A stretch of 64,000 bases of DNA, from contig NZ_SLZR01000002.1 in the NCBI RefSeq assembly GCF_004341165.1, positions 1-64,000 of the forward strand. The letters run 5' to 3'. The notes beneath the pieces were generated by a model, which saw only the letters and a list, made by a program, of their open reading frames with translations, was not told where the DNA came from and did no database searches. The stretch's first letter is position 1. Each line of letters starts with the position of its first letter. Positions 56,415 to 64,000 of the stretch are shown piece after piece. The translations under genes and the position numbers were made by a program. This DNA comes from Reinekea marinisedimentorum (lineage in GTDB: Bacteria > Pseudomonadota > Gammaproteobacteria > Pseudomonadales > Natronospirillaceae).

Positions 56415-57878
56415 CTAGTCCGCCTTGCGGTAAACCCCAACATTCTTGAAGCCCGCATCGGACAAATGCAGTGCATGCATCTTGCTCATCACACCCTTAT
56501 CACAAAACAGCAGATACTCGCGGCTTTGATCCAGTGCTTTGAACTGTCGGTTCAAGCTGTAAAACGGCAGCTGGATAATCTCGTGATCACCCGCATCCAG
56601 CGGAGCCTGCTCAATCTCATTGGGGTGGCGCACATCAATAACCACCGCACTCTCCGGCTTTAACCTTTCATTCAGCGCCTGTTCCATTTCTTCGGTCGGC
56701 TGCCAATCCATCTCATCGATGGACTCTGCCTTGGCACTCGCCAGCGCTGCATCCAGCACTTCCAGATTAAAAGCAGACTCCGCGGCCAACAGATCATTGC
56801 GCTTACAGGCGGCATTGGGCTTTCGTGATATCACGCCGCAGTACTCCGGAATACGCTCTACAAAGCTTGCGGTCCCTATTTCGCGGCACTGATCCACAAT
56901 TGTCTGTTTATCGGATACCGCCAGAGGCCGGATAACCAGGCGGTCGGCAACCTCATCAATCAGCCGCAGGTTCATCATGGTCTGACTGGACACCTGTGAC
57001 AGCGCCTCGCCGGTGACATACGAGTCGACCTTCAGCTTTTGCGCAACGGCATTCGCCGCACGCATCATCATGCGCTTCAATACGACACCCATGTAGCGGT
57101 CTTCAACCTGCTCAAGAATCTCTTCGACCACACCCTCAAACGGCACAGACACGAATTTCACCCGGTGCGAACTGCCGTACTTTTTCCACAGGTAATAAAT
57201 AACCTCTTTCACACCATTCTCGTGGGCTGCACCGCCCAAATTAAAGAACAGGTAGTGCGTACGGATACCGCGGCGAATCATCTGATAAGAGGCAACCGTT
57301 GAATCAAACCCGCCACTGACCAGTGAGACTGTGGAATCGGCACCACCGATAGGAAAACCGCCCAAGCCTTTACGGCGGCGGTCAATCACCATCAGCCTGT
57401 CATCGCGGATTTCCAGCCGAATCAGTACGTCTGGGTTATGCAGATCAACCGCCCTGGCCTGGCTTTGCTGCCGGATGCCTCCGCCAACATAACGCTCAAC
57501 ATCGGTGGATTTGAAATCATGCTTACCGGTGCGCTTTACCCGAACCACAAAGGTTTTCCCGGCCAGCGCGTCGCCCCAAACGGTCAGCGTGTTCTTGATA
57601 ATGTCATCAAAGCTTCCCAGCTCGAACTCCCGTACACGGTTCACATAAGCAATGCCCGGAATGCAGGTGAGTGCATCGTAGACATCGTCATTGAGCGTCT
57701 CGGTCGCCGAACCTTTTGTATAAACCTCAATTGCATCCCAGCCGTTTTTCACGCGCACATCCGAGCTGATGCGCAGCAGAACATTTCGGATATTGGTACT
57801 GAGCTGTTTGGTCAGCAGCTTGCGAACCGGGCGCGTTTTAATGGTGATTTCAGGGAAGAGTTTGACAACAAATTTCAT
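56415..57878 (-). CDS. thiI: tRNA 4-thiouridine synthetase ThiI with rhodanese domain
   Basis: ThiI makes 4-thiouridine at tRNA position 8 and takes part in thiazole synthesis. The 487-aa enzyme has the N-terminal ferredoxin-like/THUMP region (MKFVVKLFPEITIKTRPVR, RVKRTGKHDFKSTDVERYVG), the PP-loop ATPase (VSLVSGGFDSTVASYQMIRR) and a C-terminal rhodanese domain (~395-487) with persulfide Cys459 in LLFCDKGVMSK. Cys in PEYCGVISRKP is the partner for the disulfide. I used ATG 57878, giving the family N-terminus; the frame opens at 57920. Confidence 0.96.
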   Translation of the reverse strand: MKFVVKLFPEITIKTRPVRKLLTKQLSTNIRNVLLRISSDVRVKNGWDAIEVYTKGSATETLNDDVYDALTCIPGIAYVNRVREFELGSFDDIIKNTLTVWGDALAGKTFVVRVKRTGKHDFKSTDVERYVGGGIRQQSQARAVDLHNPDVLIRLEIRDDRLMVIDRRRKGLGGFPIGGADSTVSLVSGGFDSTVASYQMIRRGIRTHYLFFNLGGAAHENGVKEVIYYLWKKYGSSHRVKFVSVPFEGVVEEILEQVEDRYMGVVLKRMMMRAANAVAQKLKVDSYVTGEALSQVSSQTMMNLRLIDEVADRLVIRPLAVSDKQTIVDQCREIGTASFVERIPEYCGVISRKPNAACKRNDLLAAESAFNLEVLDAALASAKAESIDEMDWQPTEEMEQALNERLKPESAVVIDVRHPNEIEQAPLDAGDHEIIQLPFYSLNRQFKALDQSREYLLFCDKGVMSKMHALHLSDAGFKNVGVYRKAD

Positions 57879-58074
57879 AGCGGGATCGACATAAATTAAT
57901 AAAGCGGCGGAGTATAACATTCTCTTACTGCGATGGTGATTGCCAGCTTTGAATATGTTGCATAGTATTTAAAGGACTTCGACTGTTTTAAGGCGGCTTG
58001 CTGCGTCTTCAGGCATCCGACATGATCGCCACTTTGAAATGTTCGCACTTATTAAAACAGAGGTACCGGAAACT

Positions 58075-59022
58075 ATGCTCGAGTTTCAACAGCAGGCTGG
58101 CGCTGAAACCCCACTATACATAGAAGATACCGATATTCCATTGCCGGAAACTCTCAACCCTCGAACGCGCTATGCTTATTTCAGCACCATTGCCAAGGGT
58201 GGAAAATCGCTGATTAAATCCTGCAGGGACCTGCATCTGCGACGCACCGTCTGCTATAAAACTTTAAGACCGGAGTTTGTCGGCAACAAGATCGAGTCGA
58301 CCCGGTTACTGCGCGAAGCGCGAATTTCAGCCATGCTGCAACACCCCAATACCATACCCACCTATGAAGTGGGCCGGGATAATCGCGGCAATTACTACTT
58401 CACTATGAAACTGGTGCACGGCTACACCCTGCGCGAGGTCTTAAATTACCGGGAGCGTTACGACCTAGGCCAACTGATGGATGTGATCATCCATGTCGGT
58501 AATGCCCTGGCTTATGCACATTCTCGCGGTGTCATCCACCGAGATATAAAACCGGAAAACATCCTAATCGGCGCTTATGGCGAAACCCTGTTGCTGGACT
58601 GGGGCTTAGCGAAAGTCTGGCACAAAGAAAAGGATCAACCCGACAACGAAGCCGACATAGAGGAAGTGGATGCCGACCCAGGCATGACCGGCGAAGGTAA
58701 GCTTCAGGGAACCGTGATGTATATGTCGCCGGAGCAAATCAGACGAGACCCATCAATTGATTCCAGGTCCGATGTTTATAGCCTGGGCGCTATCCTTTAC
58801 GAGACACTGACCGGCGTTACACCGTTTCAGGGCGAGGTTGTCCAGACGCTTTTAAACCAGGTGGAAAATGATGTTCCTAAAAGCCCTCAATCTGTATCGA
58901 AAACCAAGGTTCCTTCGGTTTTGGCTGATTTGACCATGCAGTGTCTGCACAAAGAACCAGGGAAACGCCCCGAGTCTGCCGCCGAAATTGTTCGCACCCT
59001 CAAAGGTGACTGGAAACGCTAA
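58075..59022 (+). CDS. Serine/threonine protein kinase (Hanks type)
   Basis: A soluble 315-aa eukaryotic-like kinase. The Gly loop is degenerate (IAKGGKSLIKSC); the VAIK-type lysine is in VCYKTLRPEF; the catalytic loop is GVIHRDIKPENILI; the Mg-binding DFG is DWG in LLLDWGLAKVW; the activation segment ends GTVMYMSPEQ; SDVYSLGAILYETLTG is helix F. No TM segment or sensor domain. The acidic stretch before the activation loop (DNEADIEEVDADPG) is long. ATG 58075 has GGA six bases upstream; ATG 58039 is an alternative. 39 bp before the PP2C gene, so a matched kinase/phosphatase pair. Confidence 0.92.
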   Translation: MLEFQQQAGAETPLYIEDTDIPLPETLNPRTRYAYFSTIAKGGKSLIKSCRDLHLRRTVCYKTLRPEFVGNKIESTRLLREARISAMLQHPNTIPTYEVGRDNRGNYYFTMKLVHGYTLREVLNYRERYDLGQLMDVIIHVGNALAYAHSRGVIHRDIKPENILIGAYGETLLLDWGLAKVWHKEKDQPDNEADIEEVDADPGMTGEGKLQGTVMYMSPEQIRRDPSIDSRSDVYSLGAILYETLTGVTPFQGEVVQTLLNQVENDVPKSPQSVSKTKVPSVLADLTMQCLHKEPGKRPESAAEIVRTLKGDWKR

Positions 59023-59061
59023 AGAATACAAAAGTCAACGACACTAAAAGCGATCAGAAAC

Positions 59062-59838
59062 ATGCCACACATTGATCTAAAAGAACTTGCAAAACTGGGT
59101 GAGCAGCTCGATGCCACAACCTCCGAACTTTGCTGGGAAAGTGCAGCAAAAAGCGATGTTGGCAAGGTTCGGAAGGTCAACGAGGATGCCTATATTTGTT
59201 CGCAAGAGCAAAACTTGTGGGCCGTGGCCGATGGCATGGGTGGTCACAGCCGCGGCGACTACGCCAGCCAGGTCGTTGTTGAATCCCTTCTGTACTTCAG
59301 TAAAAAAGGCTCTTTAGACAAAACCATAATAGAGATAGACAGCTGCTTAAAAAACGCCCATCAAGTTTGTCGAAACACCTTCCCCTCTGAGCGAGTCGGC
59401 TCAACCGTCGCAGCGCTGTATGTGCAGAGCAACTATTGTTTTTTCCTTTGGGCCGGCGATAGTCGAATTTATCGACTGCGTGATGGTTTGTTCGAACAAC
59501 TCACTTGCGACCATACGCTTGCGCAACAAAAATGCGCTCGCGGTGAGTTAAGCCCAATCATGGCTGCGGTTCATCCTTCTGCAAACATACTCACACGCGC
59601 CATCGGGGTTAACCAGGTTCTCACCATCGAAATTGTCTACGAAAAGGCCCTCGCTGGAGATCGCTACCTGATTTGCACTGATGGCCTGTACAACGATTTG
59701 GGGAGAAAGGAGATAGAGACCTCACTTGCACAAGGGTCACCTAAAGAAGCATGCTCTCATCTGATTACTTCCGCGATCGCCAACGGCGGTCGGGACAACA
59801 CTTCAGTCATCGTTCTGGATGCGAATGCACCGGATTAG
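59062..59838 (+). CDS. PP2C-family protein serine/threonine phosphatase
   Basis: A 258-aa metal-dependent phosphatase. Motifs: SDVGKVRKVNEDAYI, LWAVADGMGGHSRGDYAS (metal Asp), GSTVAALYV, FLWAGDSRIYRLRDG, QLTCDHTLAQ, GDRYLICTDGLYND and GGRDNTSVIVL, all metal-binding Asp present. It is co-transcribed with the kinase and probably reverses its phosphorylations. Similar pairs control type VI secretion or metabolism elsewhere, but no T6SS genes are in this window. Confidence 0.93.
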   Translation: MPHIDLKELAKLGEQLDATTSELCWESAAKSDVGKVRKVNEDAYICSQEQNLWAVADGMGGHSRGDYASQVVVESLLYFSKKGSLDKTIIEIDSCLKNAHQVCRNTFPSERVGSTVAALYVQSNYCFFLWAGDSRIYRLRDGLFEQLTCDHTLAQQKCARGELSPIMAAVHPSANILTRAIGVNQVLTIEIVYEKALAGDRYLICTDGLYNDLGRKEIETSLAQGSPKEACSHLITSAIANGGRDNTSVIVLDANAPD

Positions 59839-60162
59839 TCTCTCACCTTCAAATACCTGCCCCATATAAGTGCGGTCAGCAGTTTTTCGCCTCCTTTTGA
59901 GGCAAAACTCATTCTTCCACTCGAGATTCCCTTGCGAAAGCTTCATACCTGCAAACACCCGTCACCGCTCGCTCATTGGGCATTCATGCGCTCTTTTTGG
60001 GCAAAACACCCATATAAAGCGCCAGATTCATCCGTTTTTTTAAGAATTGGAATAAAACCTGCTATATCCCGAACTGTTATTCGTGAACAACAAACTACCC
60101 AGTGTTTACGACTAGGTTCGTGAACACTAACGCAATGAAACACAAGTGGAGTGAATCTCACC
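59839..60162. other. Intergenic region upstream of GSII
   Basis: 324 bp with no supported gene. It holds the possible sigma-54 site at 60048-60063; the rest has no feature that I recognise. Confidence 0.4.
60048..60063 (+). promoter_or_regulatory. Possible sigma-54 promoter upstream of GSII
   Basis: TGGAATAAAACCTGCT has the GG-N10-GC spacing required for sigma-54 (-24/-12), though the -24 box lacks the usual CA. It is 100 bp before the ATG, consistent with nitrogen control. Confidence 0.4.
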
Positions 60163-61173
60163 ATGAAAAGTAAGTTGGAGTACATCTGGCTTGACGGCTA
60201 CAAGCCAACCCAGAGCCTGCGCAGCAAAACAATGGTCCGTTCTAACTTTGGCGGTACGTTAGAAGAATGCCCAATGTGGTCTTTTGACGGAAGCTCTACC
60301 GAACAGGCTGAAGGCAATGCATCCGATTGTCTGCTGAAGCCCGTTGCGATCATTCCTGATCCAGGTCGTTTGAACGCTTACCTGGTCATGACTGAGGTTC
60401 TGAATGCAGACGGTACGCCACATGAGTCTAATGGTCGCGCAACCATCGAAGACGATGATGATGATTTCTGGTTTGGTTTTGAGCAGGAATATTTCCTGTG
60501 GAATCCTGAAACCAACTTACCTCCTGGCTTCCCTGCAGGCGGCTATCCTCCACCGCAAGGTCCATACTACTGTTCAGTAGGTGCACGCAATGCTTATTGC
60601 CGTGACCTGATCGAAGAACATTTGGATCTGTGTCTTGAAGCAGGCCTGAACGTTGAAGGCATTAACGCTGAAGTCGCTGCTGGTCAGTGGGAATTCCAGG
60701 TCTTCGCTAAATCAGCAAAACGTGCTGGTGATGAAATCTGGCTAGCACGTTACCTGCTTGAGCGTACTGCCGAGAAATACGACTTATCTATTGACTGGCA
60801 TCCGAAACCACTGGGTGACACTGACTGGAATGGCTCCGGTATGCACTCCAACTTCTCCAATGGCGCGATGCGTGAAGCTGGTGATGAATCTGTATTCACC
60901 AAGATCTGTGAAGAATTTGGTAAGCATGTTGAAGAGTGTATCGCTGTTTACGGCGCGCACAACGAGCAGCGTCTGACTGGTAAGCACGAGACTCAGTCAA
61001 TCGATCAATATAGCTATGGTGTTTCTGACCGTGGTGCTTCGATCCGTATTCCAATCGGCACAGTAGAAGATGGCTGGAAAGGTCGTCTGGAAGATCGTCG
61101 CCCAGCGTCTAACGCAGATCCATACAAGGTAGCGGCCATTAACGTTAAAATCACTAAAGCAGCTTTAGCATAA
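60163..61173 (+). CDS. glnII: Glutamine synthetase type II (eukaryote-like, GlnII)
   Basis: A 336-aa GSII that makes glutamine from glutamate and ammonia. Family features: KLEYIWLDGYKPTQSLRSKT, PMWSFDGSSTEQAEG, WFGFEQEYFLW (metal Glu), VGARNAYCRDLIEEH, GINAEVAAGQWEFQV, WNGSGMHSNFS, LTGKHETQSIDQYSYGVSDR and IRIPIGTV. It lacks the adenylylation loop of GSI. The ATG at 60163 with GGAG is preferred; GTG 60151 would add four residues. Codon use is strongly biased, as in highly expressed genes. GSII is infrequent in gammaproteobacteria and here lies directly before glnA. Confidence 0.95.
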   Translation: MKSKLEYIWLDGYKPTQSLRSKTMVRSNFGGTLEECPMWSFDGSSTEQAEGNASDCLLKPVAIIPDPGRLNAYLVMTEVLNADGTPHESNGRATIEDDDDDFWFGFEQEYFLWNPETNLPPGFPAGGYPPPQGPYYCSVGARNAYCRDLIEEHLDLCLEAGLNVEGINAEVAAGQWEFQVFAKSAKRAGDEIWLARYLLERTAEKYDLSIDWHPKPLGDTDWNGSGMHSNFSNGAMREAGDESVFTKICEEFGKHVEECIAVYGAHNEQRLTGKHETQSIDQYSYGVSDRGASIRIPIGTVEDGWKGRLEDRRPASNADPYKVAAINVKITKAALA

Positions 61174-61207
61174 TCGCTTAACGAGCTTTAGTTGTTTATG
61201 TATAAAA

Positions 61208-61231
61208 GTCAGGCATTGCCTGGCTTTTTTT
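61208..61231 (+). terminator. Rho-independent terminator after GSII
   Basis: AGTCAGGC-ATT-GCCTGGCT with one G-U pair followed by seven T. It separates the GSII and glnA transcripts. Confidence 0.88.
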
Positions 61232-61315
61232 CTGCCTCAAACCCAGACTATAGCTGCGTTGATTTTAGTACAGCAAAGCAGGCATAATCTGGCGCGGAAA
61301 GTTCAACACCACTAA

Positions 61316-61331
61316 TGGCAAAGCATTTGCC
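61316..61331 (+). promoter_or_regulatory. Sigma-54 promoter of glnA
   Basis: TGGCAAAGCATTTGCC matches the consensus TGGCAC-N5-TTGCW, with TGGCA at -24 and TTGC at -12 in exact spacing. A start about 12 bp later (near 61342) would leave a ~95-nt leader. This fits NtrC control of glnA; no clear NtrC site was recognised upstream. Confidence 0.75.
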
Positions 61332-61436
61332 ACACCATGCTCACTGTTAGTGTCTAGTAGGGAGACAACTTAAGCCTTCCCGTACACCACCTTATAACCG
61401 CTCAAGAATTGAGCGTTTTCAAAATGGAGACGTAAA

Positions 61437-62840
61437 ATGTCGCATACGCTTTCGCTGATAAAAGAGTCTGAAGCTCGCTGGGTTGACCTGCGTTTTACTG
61501 ATACAAAAGGTAAAGAGCAGCACGTAACAATCCCCTCTTCAGAAGTGGAAGAAGATTTTTTTACAGAAGGTAAAATGTTCGATGGATCATCTATTGCTGG
61601 CTGGAAAGGTATTAACGAGTCAGACATGATTCTGATGCCAGACGACTCTGCATCTGTTCTGGATCCATTCACTGAAGATGCGACTGTTATTGTACGTTGC
61701 GGTATCGTTGAACCATCAACTGGCGAAGGCTACAACCGTGACCCACGCTCTATTGCGACACGCGCTGAAGAATACCTGAAGTCTACCGGTCTGGGTGACG
61801 CAGCTTACTTCGGTCCTGAGCCAGAGTTCTTCGTATTCGACGACATCAAGTGGGGCGCAGACATTTCTGGCGCGTTCTACAAGATCGATTCCGACGAAGC
61901 TGCATGGTCTTCTGAGAAAGCGTTCGAAGACGGCAACTTCGGTCACCGCCCTGGCGTTAAAGGCGGTTACTTCCCAGTACCACCTGTTGACAGCCTGCAC
62001 GAAATCCGCGCACAAATGTGTGACGCGATGGAAGCTATGGGTCTGGAAATTGAAGTACACCACCACGAAGTAGGTACAGCGGGTCAGTGTGAAATCGGTG
62101 TTGGTGCCAACACTCTGGTTAAGAAAGCTGACGAAGTTCAAATCCTGAAGTACTGCGTACACAACGTTGCTCACGCATACGGCAAAACAGCGACCTTCAT
62201 GCCTAAGCCACTGGTTGGTGATAACGGTTCCGGTATGCACGTTCACATGTCTTTCGTTAAAGACGGTGTTAACCAATTCGCTGGTGACGTCTACGCAGGC
62301 CTGTCTGAAACAGCTCTGTTCTACGTTGGCGGTATCATCAAGCACGCTCGCGCGCTGAACGCATTTGCGAACGCTTCTACCAACTCATACAAGCGTCTGG
62401 TTCCTGGCTTCGAAGCTCCGGTAATGCTGGCTTACTCTGCCCGTAACCGTTCTGCTTCTATCCGTATTCCTTACGTTACTGCGCCTAAAGGCAAGCGTAT
62501 CGAAGTTCGCTTCGGTGACCCATCAGCTAACCCTTACCTGATGTTCTCTGCTTACCTGATGGCTGGCCTGGACGGTGTTCTGAACAAGATCCACCCTGGC
62601 GATGCGGCAGACAAAGACCTGTACGACCTGCCAAAAGAAGAAGCGGCAACTTACCCAACCGTTGCTTCCAGCCTGGAGCAAGCTCTGCAGGCTCTGAGCG
62701 ATGACCGTGAATTCCTGAAAGCTGGCGGCGTATTCGACGATGACACAATCGACGCATACATCGAACTGAAGATGGAAGAAGTTACTCGCCTGGCAATGAC
62801 GACTCACCCAGTTGAGTTCGACATGTACTATTCAATCTAA
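61437..62840 (+). CDS. glnA: Glutamine synthetase type I
   Basis: The dodecameric GSI, main ammonia-assimilating enzyme. The 467-aa protein has [34 protein letters not shown] (metal site), [40 protein letters not shown]-type core and [17 protein letters not shown]. The adenylylation site is present: [10 protein letters not shown] contains the Tyr target, so activity is controlled by GlnE. ATG 61437 follows TGGAGACG. Strong codon bias. Regulated by the sigma-54 site above; followed by a terminator. No glnL-glnG follows in the window. Confidence 0.98.
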   Translation: MSHTLSLIKESEARWVDLRFTDTKGKEQHVTIPSSEVEEDFFTEGKMFDGSSIAGWKGINESDMILMPDDSASVLDPFTEDATVIVRCGIVEPSTGEGYNRDPRSIATRAEEYLKSTGLGDAAYFGPEPEFFVFDDIKWGADISGAFYKIDSDEAAWSSEKAFEDGNFGHRPGVKGGYFPVPPVDSLHEIRAQMCDAMEAMGLEIEVHHHEVGTAGQCEIGVGANTLVKKADEVQILKYCVHNVAHAYGKTATFMPKPLVGDNGSGMHVHMSFVKDGVNQFAGDVYAGLSETALFYVGGIIKHARALNAFANASTNSYKRLVPGFEAPVMLAYSARNRSASIRIPYVTAPKGKRIEVRFGDPSANPYLMFSAYLMAGLDGVLNKIHPGDAADKDLYDLPKEEAATYPTVASSLEQALQALSDDREFLKAGGVFDDDTIDAYIELKMEEVTRLAMTTHPVEFDMYYSI

Positions 62841-62865
62841 TTCTTCGGAATCAGCTTGAAATGAA

Positions 62866-62887
62866 GCCCCGCTCTGCGGGGCTTTTT
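62866..62887 (+). terminator. Rho-independent terminator after glnA
   Basis: GCCCCGC-TCT-GCGGGGC followed by T5. Confidence 0.92.
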
Positions 62888-62950
62888 AGTTCAGGGGTAC
62901 TGAAATAGCGCGCCCCTAAGTTTAACCGTCATTAATGATTAGCCTAAATC

Positions 62951-63430
62951 ATGACCACTATTTTCTATTTGGAAATCACCGAGAAGCCGCTAGGTACAAC
63001 GCTATTGCCAGAATCACTGACGGTCAGTGAAATTCAGATCGACCAGCCGCAGTTCAACCGCTTTCTATACCAGCTGATCGGCGCACCATGGCAATGGACC
63101 GATAAACTAAAACTCAGCGATGAGGATTGGAACAGCTATGTCTGCCGCCCGGAATTACGCACCTGGGTTGCCTATAAAGAAGGCGCCATCGCCGGTTACT
63201 TTGAATTGGAAACACAGGGAAAGGCTATAGAACTGAAGTACTTTGGTCTGGAACAGGGCTTTATTGGCCAGGGTTATGGCAAGGCACTACTTAGCTACGC
63301 CATTGCGCAGGCCTGGGCGATTGCCGGCACTGAGCGCGTTTGGGTTCATACCTGCTCACTCGATCATGAAAATGCGCTCAACAACTACCAAAGGTGCGGC
63401 TTTAAACTCTATAAGACCGAACAGGAGTAA
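62951..63430 (+). CDS. GNAT family N-acetyltransferase
   Basis: A 159-aa acetyl-CoA-dependent acetyltransferase. The core shows WVAYKEGAIAGYFELE (strand), YFGLEQGFIGQGYGKALLSYAI (motif A, Q-x2-G-x-G/A CoA pyrophosphate loop as GQGYGKAL) and VHTCSLDHENALNNYQRCGF (motif B). The substrate cannot be inferred. It ends 8 bp before the convergent DUF523 gene. Confidence 0.88.
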   Translation: MTTIFYLEITEKPLGTTLLPESLTVSEIQIDQPQFNRFLYQLIGAPWQWTDKLKLSDEDWNSYVCRPELRTWVAYKEGAIAGYFELETQGKAIELKYFGLEQGFIGQGYGKALLSYAIAQAWAIAGTERVWVHTCSLDHENALNNYQRCGFKLYKTEQE

Positions 63431-63438
63431 GCAGTTAC

Positions 63439-63933
63439 TCAGGCTTGGGCTCTCGCCGCTTGGGTCATTGCCGCTTCAAGGTCATCCAGCTGATACTGAT
63501 TGAACACCTGAATCCCATTGCGCTGCAGCAGCTCAGCCGTAATGCCCGAACCTTCAATCAGCTTGCCACTGTAGCTGCCGTCATAAATCTGCTGATTGCC
63601 ACAAGACGGGCTCCGCGCTGCCATCAACGCAAAGGCACAACCCTCTTTTTTGGCAACCTCCAGCGCATTATTCGCACCGGAAGTGAATTGCTCAGTGACA
63701 TCGATGGCGTTAATGGTCACGACTCGAACGGCCGACCCGCTTGATTGAATTTCAGCCGGCGGCCTGGGCGTCGGCAGGCCACCATCAACCTCCGGGCACA
63801 CGGTTATGACCCGCCCGGCATCAATCAGCGCAGCAAGAAATGGATGGTCCACCAGCTGACCACTCCCGTTGTAACGGACCTTTTCACCCAGTAAGCAAGC
63901 ACTTACCAGCAAGTTTTCCATCTGATCAGGCAT
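63439..63933 (-). CDS. DUF523 family protein
   Basis: A 164-aa protein of the DUF523 family. Conserved Cys/Gly motifs: LLVSACLLGEKVRYNGSG, VCPEVDGGLPTPRPPAEI, and SPSCGNQQIYDGSYSGKLI. The Cys residues (in SACL, VCPE and SCG) suggest a metal or Fe-S site. Function is unknown; related proteins occur fused to or beside DUF1722. Nothing else is recognised from 63934 to the window end. Confidence 0.88.
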   Translation of the reverse strand: MPDQMENLLVSACLLGEKVRYNGSGQLVDHPFLAALIDAGRVITVCPEVDGGLPTPRPPAEIQSSGSAVRVVTINAIDVTEQFTSGANNALEVAKKEGCAFALMAARSPSCGNQQIYDGSYSGKLIEGSGITAELLQRNGIQVFNQYQLDDLEAAMTQAARAQA

Positions 63934-64000
63934 CTACTGAACTCCTTCGGCAATGGCTTGCCACTTGGTCACTCCTTCCCGGGCTGCGCGAGCACCCGAG

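Overview
The window looks like a chromosome segment of a marine-type gammaproteobacterium, most likely of the Oceanospirillales or a relative. The evidence is gene order: tsaE-amiB-mutL-miaA-hfq-hflX-hflK-hflC-hisZ-purA-rnr-rlmB with divergent queG, and the parts of the secB-grxC-yibN / gpmI-envC-ctpA-yibQ block. hisZ between hflC and purA, and a MutL with an endonuclease motif, argue against Enterobacteriaceae. Genus is not determinable from the sequence alone. I saw no rRNA, tRNA or CRISPR.

Layout. 0-3.1 kb: four leftward accessory genes separated by attC-like recombination sites (an integron-cassette-like array without a visible integrase), two of them encoding PD-(D/E)XK nuclease-like proteins. 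3.1-6.9 kb: the metNIQ D-methionine/methionine ABC importer, flanked on both sides by a shared ~92-bp structured repeat set in 7-bp tandem repeats. 6.9-21.7 kb: the long leftward RNA-modification, RNA-decay, mismatch-repair and Hfl/Hfq run. 21.7-24.1 kb: queG, a peptidoglycan-binding lipoprotein and a GST. 24.2-25.6 kb: a complete IS4-family element with 11-bp target duplications, inserted into the loop and arm of a terminator hairpin. 25.7-32.1 kb: CoA-disulfide-reductase/rhodanese fusion, YigZ-like protein, an SGNH-fold protein that has lost catalytic residues, a chemoreceptor and a voltage-gated K+ channel-like protein. 32.1-36.9 kb: tatD, a DUF2799 lipoprotein, yibQ-like deacetylase, ctpA and envC.

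36.9-53.2 kb interrupts the usual gpmI-envC junction. Its left half is a hexuronate module (gntR-uxuA diverging from uxuB-manA) with two palindromic operator-like sites. Its right half is AT-richer and carries an EF-hand NADPH oxidase of NOX5 type, a secreted clan-A glycoside hydrolase, a secreted Cthe_2159-type carbohydrate-binding protein, a thioredoxin-like DUF6436 protein, a MITE-like repeat, and an operon of a secreted NodB deacetylase-caspase-TPR fusion with a 3D-domain protein. This deacetylase/caspase operon and the NOX are the most unusual content of the window.

53.2-64 kb: gpmI, then yibN-grxC-secB, thiI, a Ser/Thr kinase with its PP2C phosphatase, a eukaryote-type glutamine synthetase (GSII) directly followed by glnA (GSI) with a good sigma-54 promoter, a GNAT acetyltransferase and a DUF523 protein. 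Start codons were moved from the longest open frame wherever a Shine-Dalgarno sequence or family alignment gave a better one; this is stated per gene. All family calls come from reading motifs, not from database searches.
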